Shown here piece after piece: positions 12,406 to 22,426 of a stretch of DNA of 64,000 nucleotides; position 1 is the stretch's first letter; the number at the start of each line of letters is the position of its first letter. Source of the DNA: Ceriagrion tenellum (taxonomy: Eukaryota; Arthropoda; Insecta; Odonata; Coenagrionidae); contig OY720632.1 of the NCBI GenBank assembly GCA_963169105.1, forward strand, positions 7,688,001 through 7,752,000, in the 5' to 3' direction. The notes under the pieces are model-generated. The model made no database searches, was not told the DNA's origin, and was given only the letters and a program-made list of their open reading frames with translations. The translations under genes were made by a program, and so were the position numbers.

Positions 12406-13165
12406 TACATACCAATCACGCCGTTCCCTTCCGGGGAAGGCAGAGACTCTCATAAATACATATTTGTAACCCTAACTCTGCTTCAATAATTTCCTTTATA
12501 CTGACCTATCCTTGCAAATCATCTTCACCTCATTTACCCCCATAGGCTGATTCGTACACGCCCATCCTGTTTTTAAGACTCCTAATATTCCTCCTCCTAA
12601 GAATTTCCTCGACCACATTCAACCACAACTTTCTCGGACTACCTCTACCTCTCACACCATTCATTCTACTCTCATATATATGTTTCGTTATACGACTCTC
12701 ATCCATTCTCTTCACATGACCAAACCAACGAAGTACACTTCTTTCATATCTGTCCATTACTGGAGCATCTTATCCACATTCATTTAATACCCACTCAATC
12801 TTGACCCTATCCATCCTACTTTTGCCACAAACACTCCTCAGATAACTCATACCCACGGCGTTAAGTCTACTCTTATGTCTATCCTGACATACCCATGTAT
12901 CACTACCATGCAACAAAGTGTGGAGAATTACACTTTAGTGCACGGCAATTTTTGCTTCCTTAGACAGGCATTCAATCCTTGATATGCTCTGCACGCTACC
13001 TACCACTTTCCTTCCAGTATTTACACCTCTCTTTATCTCCTCGTCTATCCATCAATCTTCCGCAAACATCTTACCTAAGAACACAAAATCATCCACTTGT
13101 TCAACTACTTCACCATTTTCCCTCATCAAACAATTGTTCTCCCTATTCTCCTTATCAAAAACTCC
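12406..13165 (-). mobile_element. LINE 3' end (YADD-family element, same family as 47.4-48.8 kb)
   Basis: The 75-codon minus frame at 12530-12757 gives MDRYERSVLRWFGHVKRM, then SRITKHIYESRMNGVRGRG and PRKLWLNVVEEILRRR. This is nearly identical to the C-terminus encoded at 48.47-48.66 kb. Farther upstream (to about 13165) the minus strand carries the remnants of LLYGSETW and SRNECLYKEAKIAVY seen in that copy. The 3' terminus at 12406 is a short GTATGTATG run followed, inward, by the conserved GGAAGGGAACGGCGTGATTG. Stops and frame changes occur, so it is dead. The copy is 5'-truncated, as usual for target-primed reverse transcription. An RTE-like clade is my tentative assignment. Confidence 0.85.
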
Positions 13166-13954
13166 AAATTTATTATTCTTCAAATGTAATCAATTGACGC
13201 ATCAAGCTCTTGTTCTATCTCTCTCTTCAATTTGATGGTATAAAAAAGCAATAAACGCTTTCAAATGTTTTATATTACTCACCCTATACTTTTTATAGAT
13301 GGCGCAATGATATCCACATAACCCCGAATGTACTTTCATGATTATGGCTCTTCTTTCCCCTGACAGATAGATTTCCCTGACAGTCACTCGCAAATTTACT
13401 TCCTCTCTTCCCACAAGGGCAACCAAAGGGCTATAACCTTCTCCAGGTCTTAATTTTTGGATTAAAGCGAACACCGTCCTATTATGCGCTTCATTTAACA
13501 AGACACACCCTTCTCGCCACAATGGCTAGGGAGGGACAAAAGAATGGCTTCCAAGATTTTCCGGTCCATACCAGTCTTGGCACAAAATCCGTCCAGCCAT
13601 TCTCATTAAAATCATTTCCTCCTCAACTCTTTCTATTTTAAGTCTTCCTCCATCTCAAATTCGTGCAGTTTATTCGAGACTATTCCTGCAGTAAGATGTG
13701 TGAATTTGAATTCTGACCCAACCAGAATGGATTGCTTTATTTTTTTACCAAATGTTAAACTTTAAAAACAGATTATTTTAAAAAACAATACATTTTTAAT
13801 AATTTTTGGAATATCATTATGGGTTTCAGGTACATTTATTAGCAATGAAAGCCATAAATGTATTTAGCATAACAACATAATATTACTAAAGTGTAATTTT
13901 AAAATCATGTATCAGTGGAAAAAATACTTTTAAATGCAAAGGGAAAAGTATGGT
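13166..13954. other. No recognisable gene
   Basis: The 106-codon minus frame at 13202-13522 has no recognisable motif. The remainder is AT-rich filler upstream of the Penelope-like fragment. No reverse transcriptase motifs of that element were found here. Confidence 0.5.
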
Positions 13955-14610
13955 AATTTACAGAAAAGTGGGTTATACCAGTTGTTGTGTGGAACTTATA
14001 ATGTTAGATACATTGGACAAACCTGGAGAAATTTCAATATCAGAATGAAAGAACATAGATAATGTTTTTCTTTAATAATGACCAATCTTCTTGAATAGCA
14101 AAGCACTTATGTGACGAAAACCATAGGTGTGATTTTAAACCTTAATATTTTAAATTGTATAAACAAAAGGATGTAAACTGGACTTTTTCGAACAGTTTGA
14201 AATTGTGAATTTCCCCGCTAAAATTTGTAATGACCGTTTGTTTCCCTCCAATACACCTCTCCTTTGCTTCACTCTACCATACTCCCCCAAGACTCTCAAC
14301 CTCAATTCCTTTAACATCTTAGACTCCTCATGTCTTTTATCCTTAATGGCAGTGTATTTCTTCAACCCCAGCCCCCTTTGTTTTAATTTTTACTTTCCTG
14401 ACGCAAAAACCCTTCCTCCAAGGCCACCCCACCCCCTCTGTTCATAAACAGATGTGTCCTTTGCTCCTATGCTCCCCTTCTTCCTTGTTTTCAAATTCCC
14501 CTTCGGGTACCTATATGAGTTTTAGCCACCCTACTGCTTGTACCTCACAACGGTGTGATATACTGAAACCTAGGTCGTGTTGGCTTGAATAAAGTGGGGG
14601 ATTATAACCA
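13955..14610 (+). mobile_element. Penelope-like element 3' end with GIY-YIG endonuclease remnant
   Basis: A plus-strand frame at about 13970-14060 reads GLYQLLCGTYNVRYIGQTWR followed by NFNIRMKEH. This is the GIY-YIG nuclease signature of Penelope-like retroelements: GxY, C, YIGQT, then R and EH. The frame then shifts. Another frame gives IAKHLCDENH at about 14093-14125 and KGCKLDFFEQFEI at about 14166-14205, the expected later modules (HxxxxxH-like and LxxxEExEI). The nuclease is thus recognisable in order but broken by stops and indels. The reverse transcriptase upstream is missing. The following roughly 400 bp look like its 3' UTR, ending with CTGAAACCTAGGTCGTG and GAATAAAG near 14562-14595, the kind of terminus such elements carry. 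Confidence 0.8.
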
Positions 14611-14961
14611 GATTTTTTATTCATTATAAAGGAGTTCCACCGAGTAGACAGTGTCTTGCATTAACCTGACAAGTTTACGGGAGCCAGGAAAATATACATT
14701 GCTAGGGAAATTACAATTTCCACGTATTATTTTTGTATTCCATAAATGGCTTATTTTTTTCACGTGACATCGTCCACACTAACTGGTCATTTCTTGCTCT
14801 CATAATAACTGGCCTAAAAATATTGATCGTAAGGGTTGTACCTGGTATACGTAAGCCATTTCACCTGTTTTCTCATATGAGGCATAAAGCAAAGATAATT
14901 TGATTAGAATAGTGTTGGTGGTTTCCGGCAATACTTTATGGAATTTGTAAAACATTTCTGG

Positions 14962-15084
14962 ATGAATAGGGTAAACTCTATTTTTCCACAATGAATTTAA
15001 TGACTTTTAACCATGGTTTATTGTCGAAACCATGGTCGTAAGTCATTAAATTCATTGTGGAAAAACAAAGTTTACCCTATTCAT
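14962..15084. repeat. Large hairpin, 55-bp arms, GAAACC-type core
   Basis: ATGAATAGGGTAAACTCTAT at 14962 is the inverse of the sequence ending at 15084. The arms run 14962-15016 and 15030-15084 with only a few mismatches or one-base indels. The 13-base loop plus inner arm reads TTTATTGTCGAAACCATGGT followed by CGTAA. The core CGAAACC..GGTCGT is shared with the hairpins at 28911-29049 and 46250-46474, although the arms are unrelated. It lies about 350 bp from the Penelope-like 3' end, whose terminus has CTGAAACCTAGGTCGTG. Confidence 0.85.
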
Positions 15085-15349
15085 TCAAAATTGATAAGAA
15101 TAGTTTTTTTTCTTGTGGATTACCTATTTGATGGATTATCATTCCATTGCGTAATTAGTTCTTCAAATTAGAGTATAAAGTTTATAGTATACGATCAACT
15201 GGTATTTCCACATTCCTAGCCATAGAGGGCTACTTTCCCACAGAGGACTACTTTCATGGTGTTCGGGCTAAGAAGGCTCGTATTTTAGCAGGTTAGAGCG
15301 GGCGGTGGTTTGAGTGTGAGATATTTCCGATCAAATAAGCAGTCTTACA

Positions 15350-15475
15350 AAAATCACAAGTTGATTACTTAAGTTGACTTTTGATCGATTTTTTAAATTA
15401 AGTTTTGATCTCAAAATAGTCGACTTTTGAAGTAAAATTTTGACGTTCGAATCAAGTCGACTTCGACTTTCCAAT
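15350..15475. repeat. GTCGACTTTTGA-rich degenerate repeat
   Basis: The words GTTGACTTTTGAT, TAAGTTTTGATC, GTCGACTTTTGAA and AAGTCGACTTCGACTTT recur within about 120 bp. Similar words flank the minisatellite region (AAAGTCGAC at 17440, GTCGACTTTTTT at about 18153). This looks like the terminal or subterminal region of a DNA element, but I cannot set its boundaries. Confidence 0.4.
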
Positions 15476-17430
15476 ACCTTTCCGTCGCGATTGTTCAGAA
15501 TATAAGATGAGACGAGTAGCTTTTTTTCAAATCACAACATCTAGGAGGCATATTTATTAATTACGTGCTCATCAAGGAGGTCGGTGTACGTATGTCAGTG
15601 GCAAATGTAGCCTTAGTAAACTGATAAATTTCAATGTGAGGGGTACAGTTTTTAATTGAGAATTTAAGTACAACGGGATCATAAGAACTCACATGACTCA
15701 CTACAGGTCCGAGCACATGGTTATGGCTGAAGCTTAGAACACCGGCAACAGCAACAAGAGAACTGGTCTGATCAACGACGGCCCATCTCAAGCAGACCAA
15801 GAGAAATGTGATGATCCGGATCCATAAACGTATCTAATTTCTCTCATAATTATTTTTAGAGTCGTTTCAGCCATATCTAGGATGAGATAACACCACTTTC
15901 ATACTATTTCTGTTTCCTCTCTTTCCGCCATTGCCAGTCCTTCATCCTTTAACTTGCCTGTGCTCGTTCTTTCCCCCAGGAACACTCTGCTTGTTCTCGT
16001 TTTCTCATCCTTTGGTCCTTTATCCTTTATACTGGTCCTTTATCTCCTCATTAATAAATTATTCCTGATACTTCAGTTGAATAAGTTTTCTGCTCTCATC
16101 ACACACTTTTACAAATCCCGGTGGACTTCATTCATATGTCTCATAGCCATTTCTTCTTTTGGTGGGTAAGAGTAGTTAAATACGCACGTAATGAAGTGCG
16201 GACGTGCGCAATTTTTTCACTTGCAAAACAAAAACTGTCCAGTAGTGTGAAAGGAGAGTTTTGTAGATTCCATGGCTCAATCCTCCTTCGGTTGTGCGAA
16301 GAATTGGCAATTTTTTATTGCAACAACATTGAATATATATTATGGATAAACAAATTAAATTATATATTATGGATGGGTAAAGTTATTCAGATGTATAGAG
16401 TCGTTGCATTGGCTACGTGTTGCCGAAATTTCCACTTTTAGTTCACCCAGTCCTTGGTGCCACTTCGATTAGAGTCTTTTCTGTTGTTATTGTAAATAGA
16501 CGTAATTTATTGTTGATAACGTGAGATTGTGGTGAATATTTAATAACAATCGAGGAGATATGAATTACTTGACGCTTTTAATAATATGTTGCTGCTTTTG
16601 TGACCTAAAAGTTACTTTGTAAATGCTAGAGAGGAAATGTCTATTACAGGAAATGTGTCAGAGGTCTATGAAACGTCCATCGCGTGCCGACGACGATGTT
16701 TGCCAGACTCTGATTCTAATTGGAATGCATTAAGCCCGCTTGGCGCAAATAAAGAATTTTGAATGCCTTGTTTAACAGAACTTACTTCGTACCAGGCTGC
16801 AAAACAGGGTATGAGTCTATGAGGACCCAAAATAGGAGACTTGGGTTGTAAAATAAGAATCTGTTCAAGGCGGTGGTAATTGCATTCCTTTTTACCTACA
16901 CTGCAATGATATCCTTTGGGAATACTCATGAAGATACCACATGTCCCTGGATCATTACTACACTTGTTATCCACTGCATTATGATTAATTGTAAGTAAAA
17001 CCCATGTATATTCATGCTAAAACCAGTAAGACGTGTTTATTTATAATCTGTCGACTGTATTTACATTTGAACTTCCGTCTTTTATCACCAGGCGGCACCA
17101 CATTCCAAAAAGTTGTTTGTTTACGGAATTCTAAACAGTTTTTGGCAACGAGATCACAATTTATAATACATATTCATGGTCCCTATAATTGGTTTAGTGC
17201 ATTTATGTAAACACGACTTTGTTTGAGCAATGTTTTGAGTTCCGAATGCAGATTGTATGTTTTTTTTTAGAATAAAATGGTCCCTTGTACAATTTTTGTG
17301 CTGTTGACGCTGGTCTTGACTAATTTTGTCCCATACAATTGCAACTTGATCCAAATGTATTGAGTAGACCCAAAGTAACATAGTTTCGTTCCCTTTCGCT
17401 CTATTGAATCGTGTTAACTCGTTTGTTGGA
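15476..17430. other. No recognised gene; small unclassified frames
   Basis: Minus frames at 16666-16974 (102 codons, with six cysteines) and 17154-17381 (75 codons) lie near each other. They could be pieces of a decayed transposase, but I recognise no catalytic motif. The 79-codon minus frame at 15561-15800 is also unrecognised. Everything else appears to be neutral AT-rich sequence. Confidence 0.35.
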
Positions 17431-17484
17431 AATTAAGTTAAAGTCGACGAAAGTCTTTTACCTCCCTTTGCAAAAACACTGTTG

Positions 17485-18105
17485 AAAATTATCAACAGTT
17501 AATTGAGACAACCGTTGCATCCAACAGTTACTGTTGAATCTAACAGTTACTGTGAATCCAACGGTACTGTTAAATCCAACAGTAACTGTTGAGTCCAACA
17601 GTTGCCTATGTACATTCCAACAACTGCTGCACAATTCAACAGTTACCGTAGAATTCAAAAACCGCTGGTAAACCTGATAATTGCTGTTAAATCCACCCTA
17701 GTATATGCTGAAAAATTATATTGTAAGCTGCATAATGTATGAGTAAGCCCAACTAAACATTAAACCAGTTAAAAATTGCATAATTAAATTCAAGTAAGAG
17801 CTATTTTCCCCAAATAAGTGGGAAAATAATAGTGAAAATCTTCAACATTTGAGTTGTCTAGTGGAAGTGAAGATGCACATCAGATCGCTAAAAATATGGA
17901 TGCAGATTAATTCACTCTCATGATGAAGAGAGTCAGTAGTAAATATAGTACAGTAACTGTTGTTTTTCACCAGTTACCGTTAAATCCAACAGTTACTGTT
18001 GAAACATTCGACAGTAACTGTTAAAATCCACCAGTAACTGTTGAAATCCAGCAGTAACTGTTAAAATCCAACAGTTATTGTTGAAATCCAACGGTTATTT
18101 TGCAA
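17485..18105. repeat. Palindromic minisatellite, AACAGTTACTGTTGAATCC-type unit, two blocks
   Basis: The first block (17485-17695) holds about ten degenerate units of 19-22 bp built on CAACAGTTACTGTTGAATC. The second (17950-18105) holds about eight units such as CCAGTAACTGTTGAAATCC. A 250-bp spacer without clear units separates them. Each unit is itself near-palindromic (AACAGTNACTGTT). AAAGTCGAC at about 17440 and GTCGACTTTTTTTTAAC at about 18153 are roughly inverted copies flanking the whole region. The minisatellite may therefore be the interior of a non-autonomous DNA element of about 740 bp. The small reading frame over it is a by-product of the repeats. Confidence 0.8.
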
Positions 18106-18414
18106 ACGGCTAATCGACGTCAAAGGTCAAAGTGTCCGAATTCGAAGTTGAGAGTCGACTTTTTTTTAACCATTCCAACCCTTCGGAAGAGGTATTAGGG
18201 TATCGTGGGTCGTATTTAGAGACAAAAGTAAGACGAGCAATGTTTTAACCGGGGTCACTCAGGAGGTCGATCGCTAGCACTGCGCTCTCCCTCAAGCATC
18301 AGCTCTATCTATCCGCCATCATCCTAAATCTCGTCGGTTCGGGCTTAAAGCCTTTCCTTAAGATGGGACAGGCTCGCAAGGACTAGCAACAATTAATTCC
18401 TTCAGTCTCTTCTC

Positions 18415-18490
18415 CCTTTCACATTCTTTTCACGAGGGTGCTTATTGAGAAGAAGGGGCAAGTGTGGTCCGAACTATATAAAAGGACTTT
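18415..18490 (+). repeat. Dispersed repeat copy 1
   Basis: TTCACATTCTTTTCACGAGG through GGGGCAAGTGTGGTCCGAACT matches 19575-19655 with scattered differences. It ends with CTATATAAAAGGAC, which looks like a TATA box. The other copy has AAATAAATGC there, so the resemblance is probably chance. The flanking 18240-18400 and 18490-18800 are moderately GC-rich and unrecognised. Confidence 0.55.
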
Positions 18491-18992
18491 GCTTAAGTCT
18501 CGCCTAAAGGCATGAACGCAAACGGGGGGTCGAAGCCCTGGGGCTCAAGGGCTCCAAGCAATAGAACAAGGGACATAGAGCCGTCGCTTCCCCTAAGGAT
18601 GTAACGTAATGTCTTTTGTTCTGCCCACCTTCAACCCACACGTTGCTACTGGTCATCCCCTGCTGATCATCCCGACTTCCTCATACCTCTCTTAAAAGGT
18701 GAATATTGCCCCAATTATGTCCCCTGAATAATGTTATCCACAGCTAAAGGCGACCCTTTGACAGGGCGTCGGTCGCAGATAATTAATAGCATCCTGCCAT
18801 AATTTAGACAGTGATAACGTATGAAATGAGAGTCCTCTGGATATTCGATCGTGGTTTTGTGAGTTAAAATAATAAGATATTTCATATATTCCCAAATGTG
18901 GCTTGAGTTAATACTGCTTTCTCATATTACTTGCTCATTATATTGAAAAGTATAATTCGACGCGTTGAAATGCAGATTTTTGACGAATATAA

Positions 18993-19112
18993 ATGTTATA
19001 ATGATAACAGTGAACTATGTTATTCCACATACCTTGTGAAATACTATAAGATATGTGGATATTTATCTTAAGATCTGTGGAATAACAAAGTTAAGTGTTC
19101 TCATTACAATGT
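18993..19112. repeat. Hairpin, about 38-bp arms
   Basis: ATGTTATAATGATAACAGTG..TTATTCCACA at 18993-19030 is the inverse of TGTGGAATAACAAAGTTAAG..CATTACAATGTT at about 19075-19112. The loop is about 45 bases. A further pair (CTTGTGAAAT in the loop, ATTTCACAAAG just outside at about 19120) suggests nested rearrangement. It lacks the GAAACC core of the other hairpin class. Confidence 0.75.
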
Positions 19113-19249
19113 TAACAGATTTCACAAAGTTGTACCTGATATTACCAATTCAAATGTTGTTTTTCTATTCATCTTCCCGTCCCAAAGAGCCGGATTCAGT
19201 GTCATGCCACTTGAAAGACGGTATTTTGCTCCTATTGTAAGTGAAATAA

Positions 19250-19451
19250 TTATTATTTTTATTTTTTCATTTATTTTCACTGCCCCGAATACAGCACATT
19301 TGGCCATTTTACGTCGGGTGGATAACAGTAACAACGGACGGGACACACACACCCATGTCCTGAGCAGATAGTATCCTACCCAGGCGGGACTCGAACCCGC
19401 GACCCTCAGGGTAGCAGGCGAGGACTTTACCCCGCCGCCACCGGGGCCGAC
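19250..19451 (-). mobile_element. tRNA-derived SINE
   Basis: Read on the minus strand it begins GTCGGCCCCGGTGGCGGCGG (A-box region). It continues through a perfect 5-bp T-stem and loop, GCGGGTTCGAGTCCCGC, holding the B box GGTTCGAGTCC (plus strand about 19384-19400). It then has a non-tRNA body (GGACATGGGTGTGTGTGTCC, CAAATGTGCTGTATTCGG) and ends in an A/T-rich tail of ATAAA and AATAATAATT units near 19250. The presence of body and tail, and the poor acceptor stem, make it a SINE rather than a tRNA gene. No clear target duplication was found. Confidence 0.8.
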
Positions 19452-19574
19452 AATAATAGCTAATTAATCGAAAAAACTAACGGTTGATGCCTCTTTATTT
19501 ATTGAAATTTCATTGACTCAAATATTTTGACCTTTCTATCAGTGTATACGGATCTAACGGACTTTAGCTCGTCT

Positions 19575-19655
19575 CCAGTTCACATTCTTTTCGTGAGGGC
19601 ATGCTTTATTGAGAGGAGGGGGAGAGTGTAGTCCAAACTAAATAAATGCTGCAAG
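19575..19655 (+). repeat. Dispersed repeat copy 2
   Basis: TTCACATTCTTTTCGTGAGG through GGAGAGTGTAGTCCAAACTA corresponds to 18415-18490. The two copies are 1.16 kb apart in the same orientation, with the SINE and a hairpin between them. Confidence 0.55.
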
Positions 19656-21779
19656 AAAATAGTGTTTAACTAAATTCCACGTTTTGCCTGTTTTACACTC
19701 ACCTTTAGCAGATTTGATTTCACTTTAAATATTGACACAATACAGAGGAAATGTCGGGATGTGTTCCCAAACTCTTTTACTGTACCCTTTCTTCTATTAG
19801 CATTAAGAATATGGTGAAAAACGATAATCTTTCATTAAAACCATTCAACCTTCTTATTAGAAAATGGGATTATAGTTTTGAGAAAGAGTGAAAACTATTG
19901 ATTTATCGATGTACTTAAAGGCCGAAATATCAAATGAGATGCTGCATTTGAAATTCAAAATTGAAAAATGCATTGGAAAGAAAGCTTCGATAAGAAGTAG
20001 AAATGAAAACGCGGTGTTACTTATTGCCACGAGAGGAGAGAGCAAAATTGTAATCCAGCCATGTACAACAAAGGAAATATTTAAGCATGGAATGAGATGG
20101 ACAAGCGCAAAATTTATTGGGAAACGCCGTTATTGAAAACGTTATTGAAGAAAAGATGGAAAATCAAAAACGATACATACCTTCGCAGGTAAGCATCAAA
20201 TGAAGGAGAGAAACATAATTTTTCGGTGAAACGTGCGAAAAATTAAATAACACATGTGCAAATTAAGACACTATTGCTGAAAAGTTGACAGCACAGCACG
20301 ATGTCAAAATAATTATCTGTTCCATGACTGAAATAAGGGAAACGTAATAATGAACATGCATTGATAAGCGATGCATTGACAAACTGTTGAAAAGTTTACG
20401 TCACAAAAATTTAAAAATTGTATCATATTTTTTCAAACGAAAACGGTAATATATTACTACCAAAGCCAAGACAAGTCTCAGAGACACCAAAAATATAACT
20501 TTGAAGGAAAAAACAGAAATTTTTATACAAGCGCGAAAATTCTTATGTCCAAAAAAGCCATCACATGATGTTTTTTATAAATTCCTCAATGTCTCATTCT
20601 TCATTCAGAAATTTCCCTGGTCTAATACTGATCCGTTCTCATGCTCCGGATGACTATGGCGAAATTTAAATGAAAACTGTATTCGGACTTCTAGGTATAT
20701 CAACCCTGAAACCAAGATAAGAATCGCAAATTTGTGTACTGAGTAGGAATCAATGGAAGATTTGTGGGAGTGAACATGACGGAATCCAAATTTATCGCAA
20801 CATGTTTCCCCGGGAGGTGGGGAGGAATCCGTTGAAAATAAACCCACCCTGTTCATTTGCTGAACATTTTTTCCTGACTCTCACAAGTTTCCAGGCCTCG
20901 CCATTATTCCATTCCTCACCATTTTTTAACCCACTCACGCAAAAACACAGGTTCACACAAGACATGTTTCACTTGCAGAAATAATTTCTTATCTTCCGTG
21001 AAAATGGAAATATGTCACTGAAATGACAATTATTTGTCCAATAAATTCAGTTCTAGGTAATCAACACTGTTCTGTCTGGAATGACATAGTTAATAATCAT
21101 TATTGCTTAGTTAGGCAATTTGTCTTGAATCGAAGTAGTTATTACTCATTAACTTTAGCAGAAATCTGAAAATGAATTTTTGTACGCAATTTTATGTTTC
21201 TCATTACACAAAATGAATGCACATCTTCTGCTAGTTTTCGCATCAGTTAGATATGAACAGAGAAAATAAAATATTTCCCTAGTCTTGCATTTTTTTTCTA
21301 CATCTCTTGTGATTTTTCCTAGTTTTCAATTTTATTCTTTCACGGATTATAAATTAATAAAATAAGTGTTGATCCTGAAAGTAATCATCTTAATGAGAAC
21401 CCGTTCCTTACATCCTCTTGGAAATGATAAACTGACCCGGCTCCCTCCATCGCTTCTCATCCTCGATATCGTCTCTCCCTTCTCTCCTTCACTTGCTAAG
21501 TAGTGCTCAATCAATAAACGGCTATTGGTTGGAATTGTCACTAACGACGACAACGGAAACGAGGTCATTTACAGTGAATACAGAGATTAATATCACAGAG
21601 CTTCCAGTGGAAAGGATTCACAACGTCACCCGGCAACAGAGCATTCTGAATTAACAACATTCGATAAGAAAAGTACCGTCTCTCGCGATATATTAGTTCT
21701 TAGCTGAAATATATTTTAATCTTTTTCAAACTCTAATTAATTATTTCCGTACAGATGAATCATCCTTTAATACACTCTT
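19656..21779. other. No recognised gene
   Basis: AT-rich sequence with short frames only (82 codons plus at 19888, 83 codons minus at 20605). No motif or repeat partner was recognised. Confidence 0.5.
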
Positions 21780-21782
21780 TTA

Positions 21783-22423
21783 GGCCCGTATTCATAGTTA
21801 GAACTTGAGCATTTGCTTCACTAAGATCGCCTCAAACACGAGCTTAATCACGATTTACGTTTCATAGTTGTCAAACAATACAGTTTCAAGTGATTGTCGA
21901 ATAAGGCGAGCTTGGTGAAGAACGTCTTGCTACAGAACGATATTATGCAGTTTCATAGTCGCGTCTCATTGGAAACAAGCAAATGCTCAAGCAAGAATAG
22001 TTTCATAGTCACCGAAGTTCGCCTTGTCGCTCAAATAAGTCCGTGAATAAGCTTGCCTTCGTCAAGTCGACATCCACCTCGTCTTGAGCAAAAGCATCTA
22101 TTGCTTTAATGCGGATTTACCGTCTGCAATACGACAGTTGCCAAGAAAACAATGATAACAAACAAACATATCGTTTGAGTATCATTGTTAAATGTAACAG
22201 TGTGTGTGATTGGTTGATCCAATTAGCATTTGCTTAGGCACAAGCTTCATTTAGCTCATCTTATTGCAAATAAGATGATCTTAATCAAGTTTGCCTTCTT
22301 GAAGACGGTCTTGTTTCGGTGACTATGAAACCAGAATGAAAATAAGATGGCCTTGACCAATAAAACGATCTTCATCAAGATGGTCTCAAGTAATGACTTG
22401 AGATTTGACAATGAATCCGGGCC
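21783..22423. mobile_element. Harbinger-type MITE, complete with TTA duplication
   Basis: The 641-bp element starts GGCCCGTATTCATAGTTAGA and ends, read inward from the right, GGCCCGGATTCATTGTCAAA. Terminal inverted repeats continue imperfectly to CTTGAG. Both ends are flanked by TTA (21780-21782 and 22424-22426). GGSCC-type termini with a 3-bp TTA/TAA duplication are the hallmark of PIF/Harbinger elements. No transposase is present, so it is non-autonomous. Internally, TTTCATAGT recurs several times, and TAGTCACCGAA at about 22014 is mirrored by TTCGGTGACTA at about 22315, giving a second, internal inverted repeat. Confidence 0.85.
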
Positions 22424-22426
22424 TTA

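Noticed and set aside
16666..16974. 102-codon cysteine-containing minus frame as a secreted peptide gene
   Set aside because: No signal peptide, no recognisable cysteine framework, no supporting splice structure. Left as unclassified.
17485..18105. CRISPR-like array
   Set aside because: Units are contiguous and degenerate without unique spacers of constant length, and the sequence is eukaryotic. It is a minisatellite.
18476..18490. TATA box (CTATATAAAAGGAC)
   Set aside because: It lies in a dispersed repeat whose other copy lacks it, and no transcript or gene follows.
19384..19451. Possible tRNA gene on the minus strand
   Set aside because: The T-arm is perfect, but the acceptor stem and anticodon arm do not fold properly and a SINE body with A/T tail follows.
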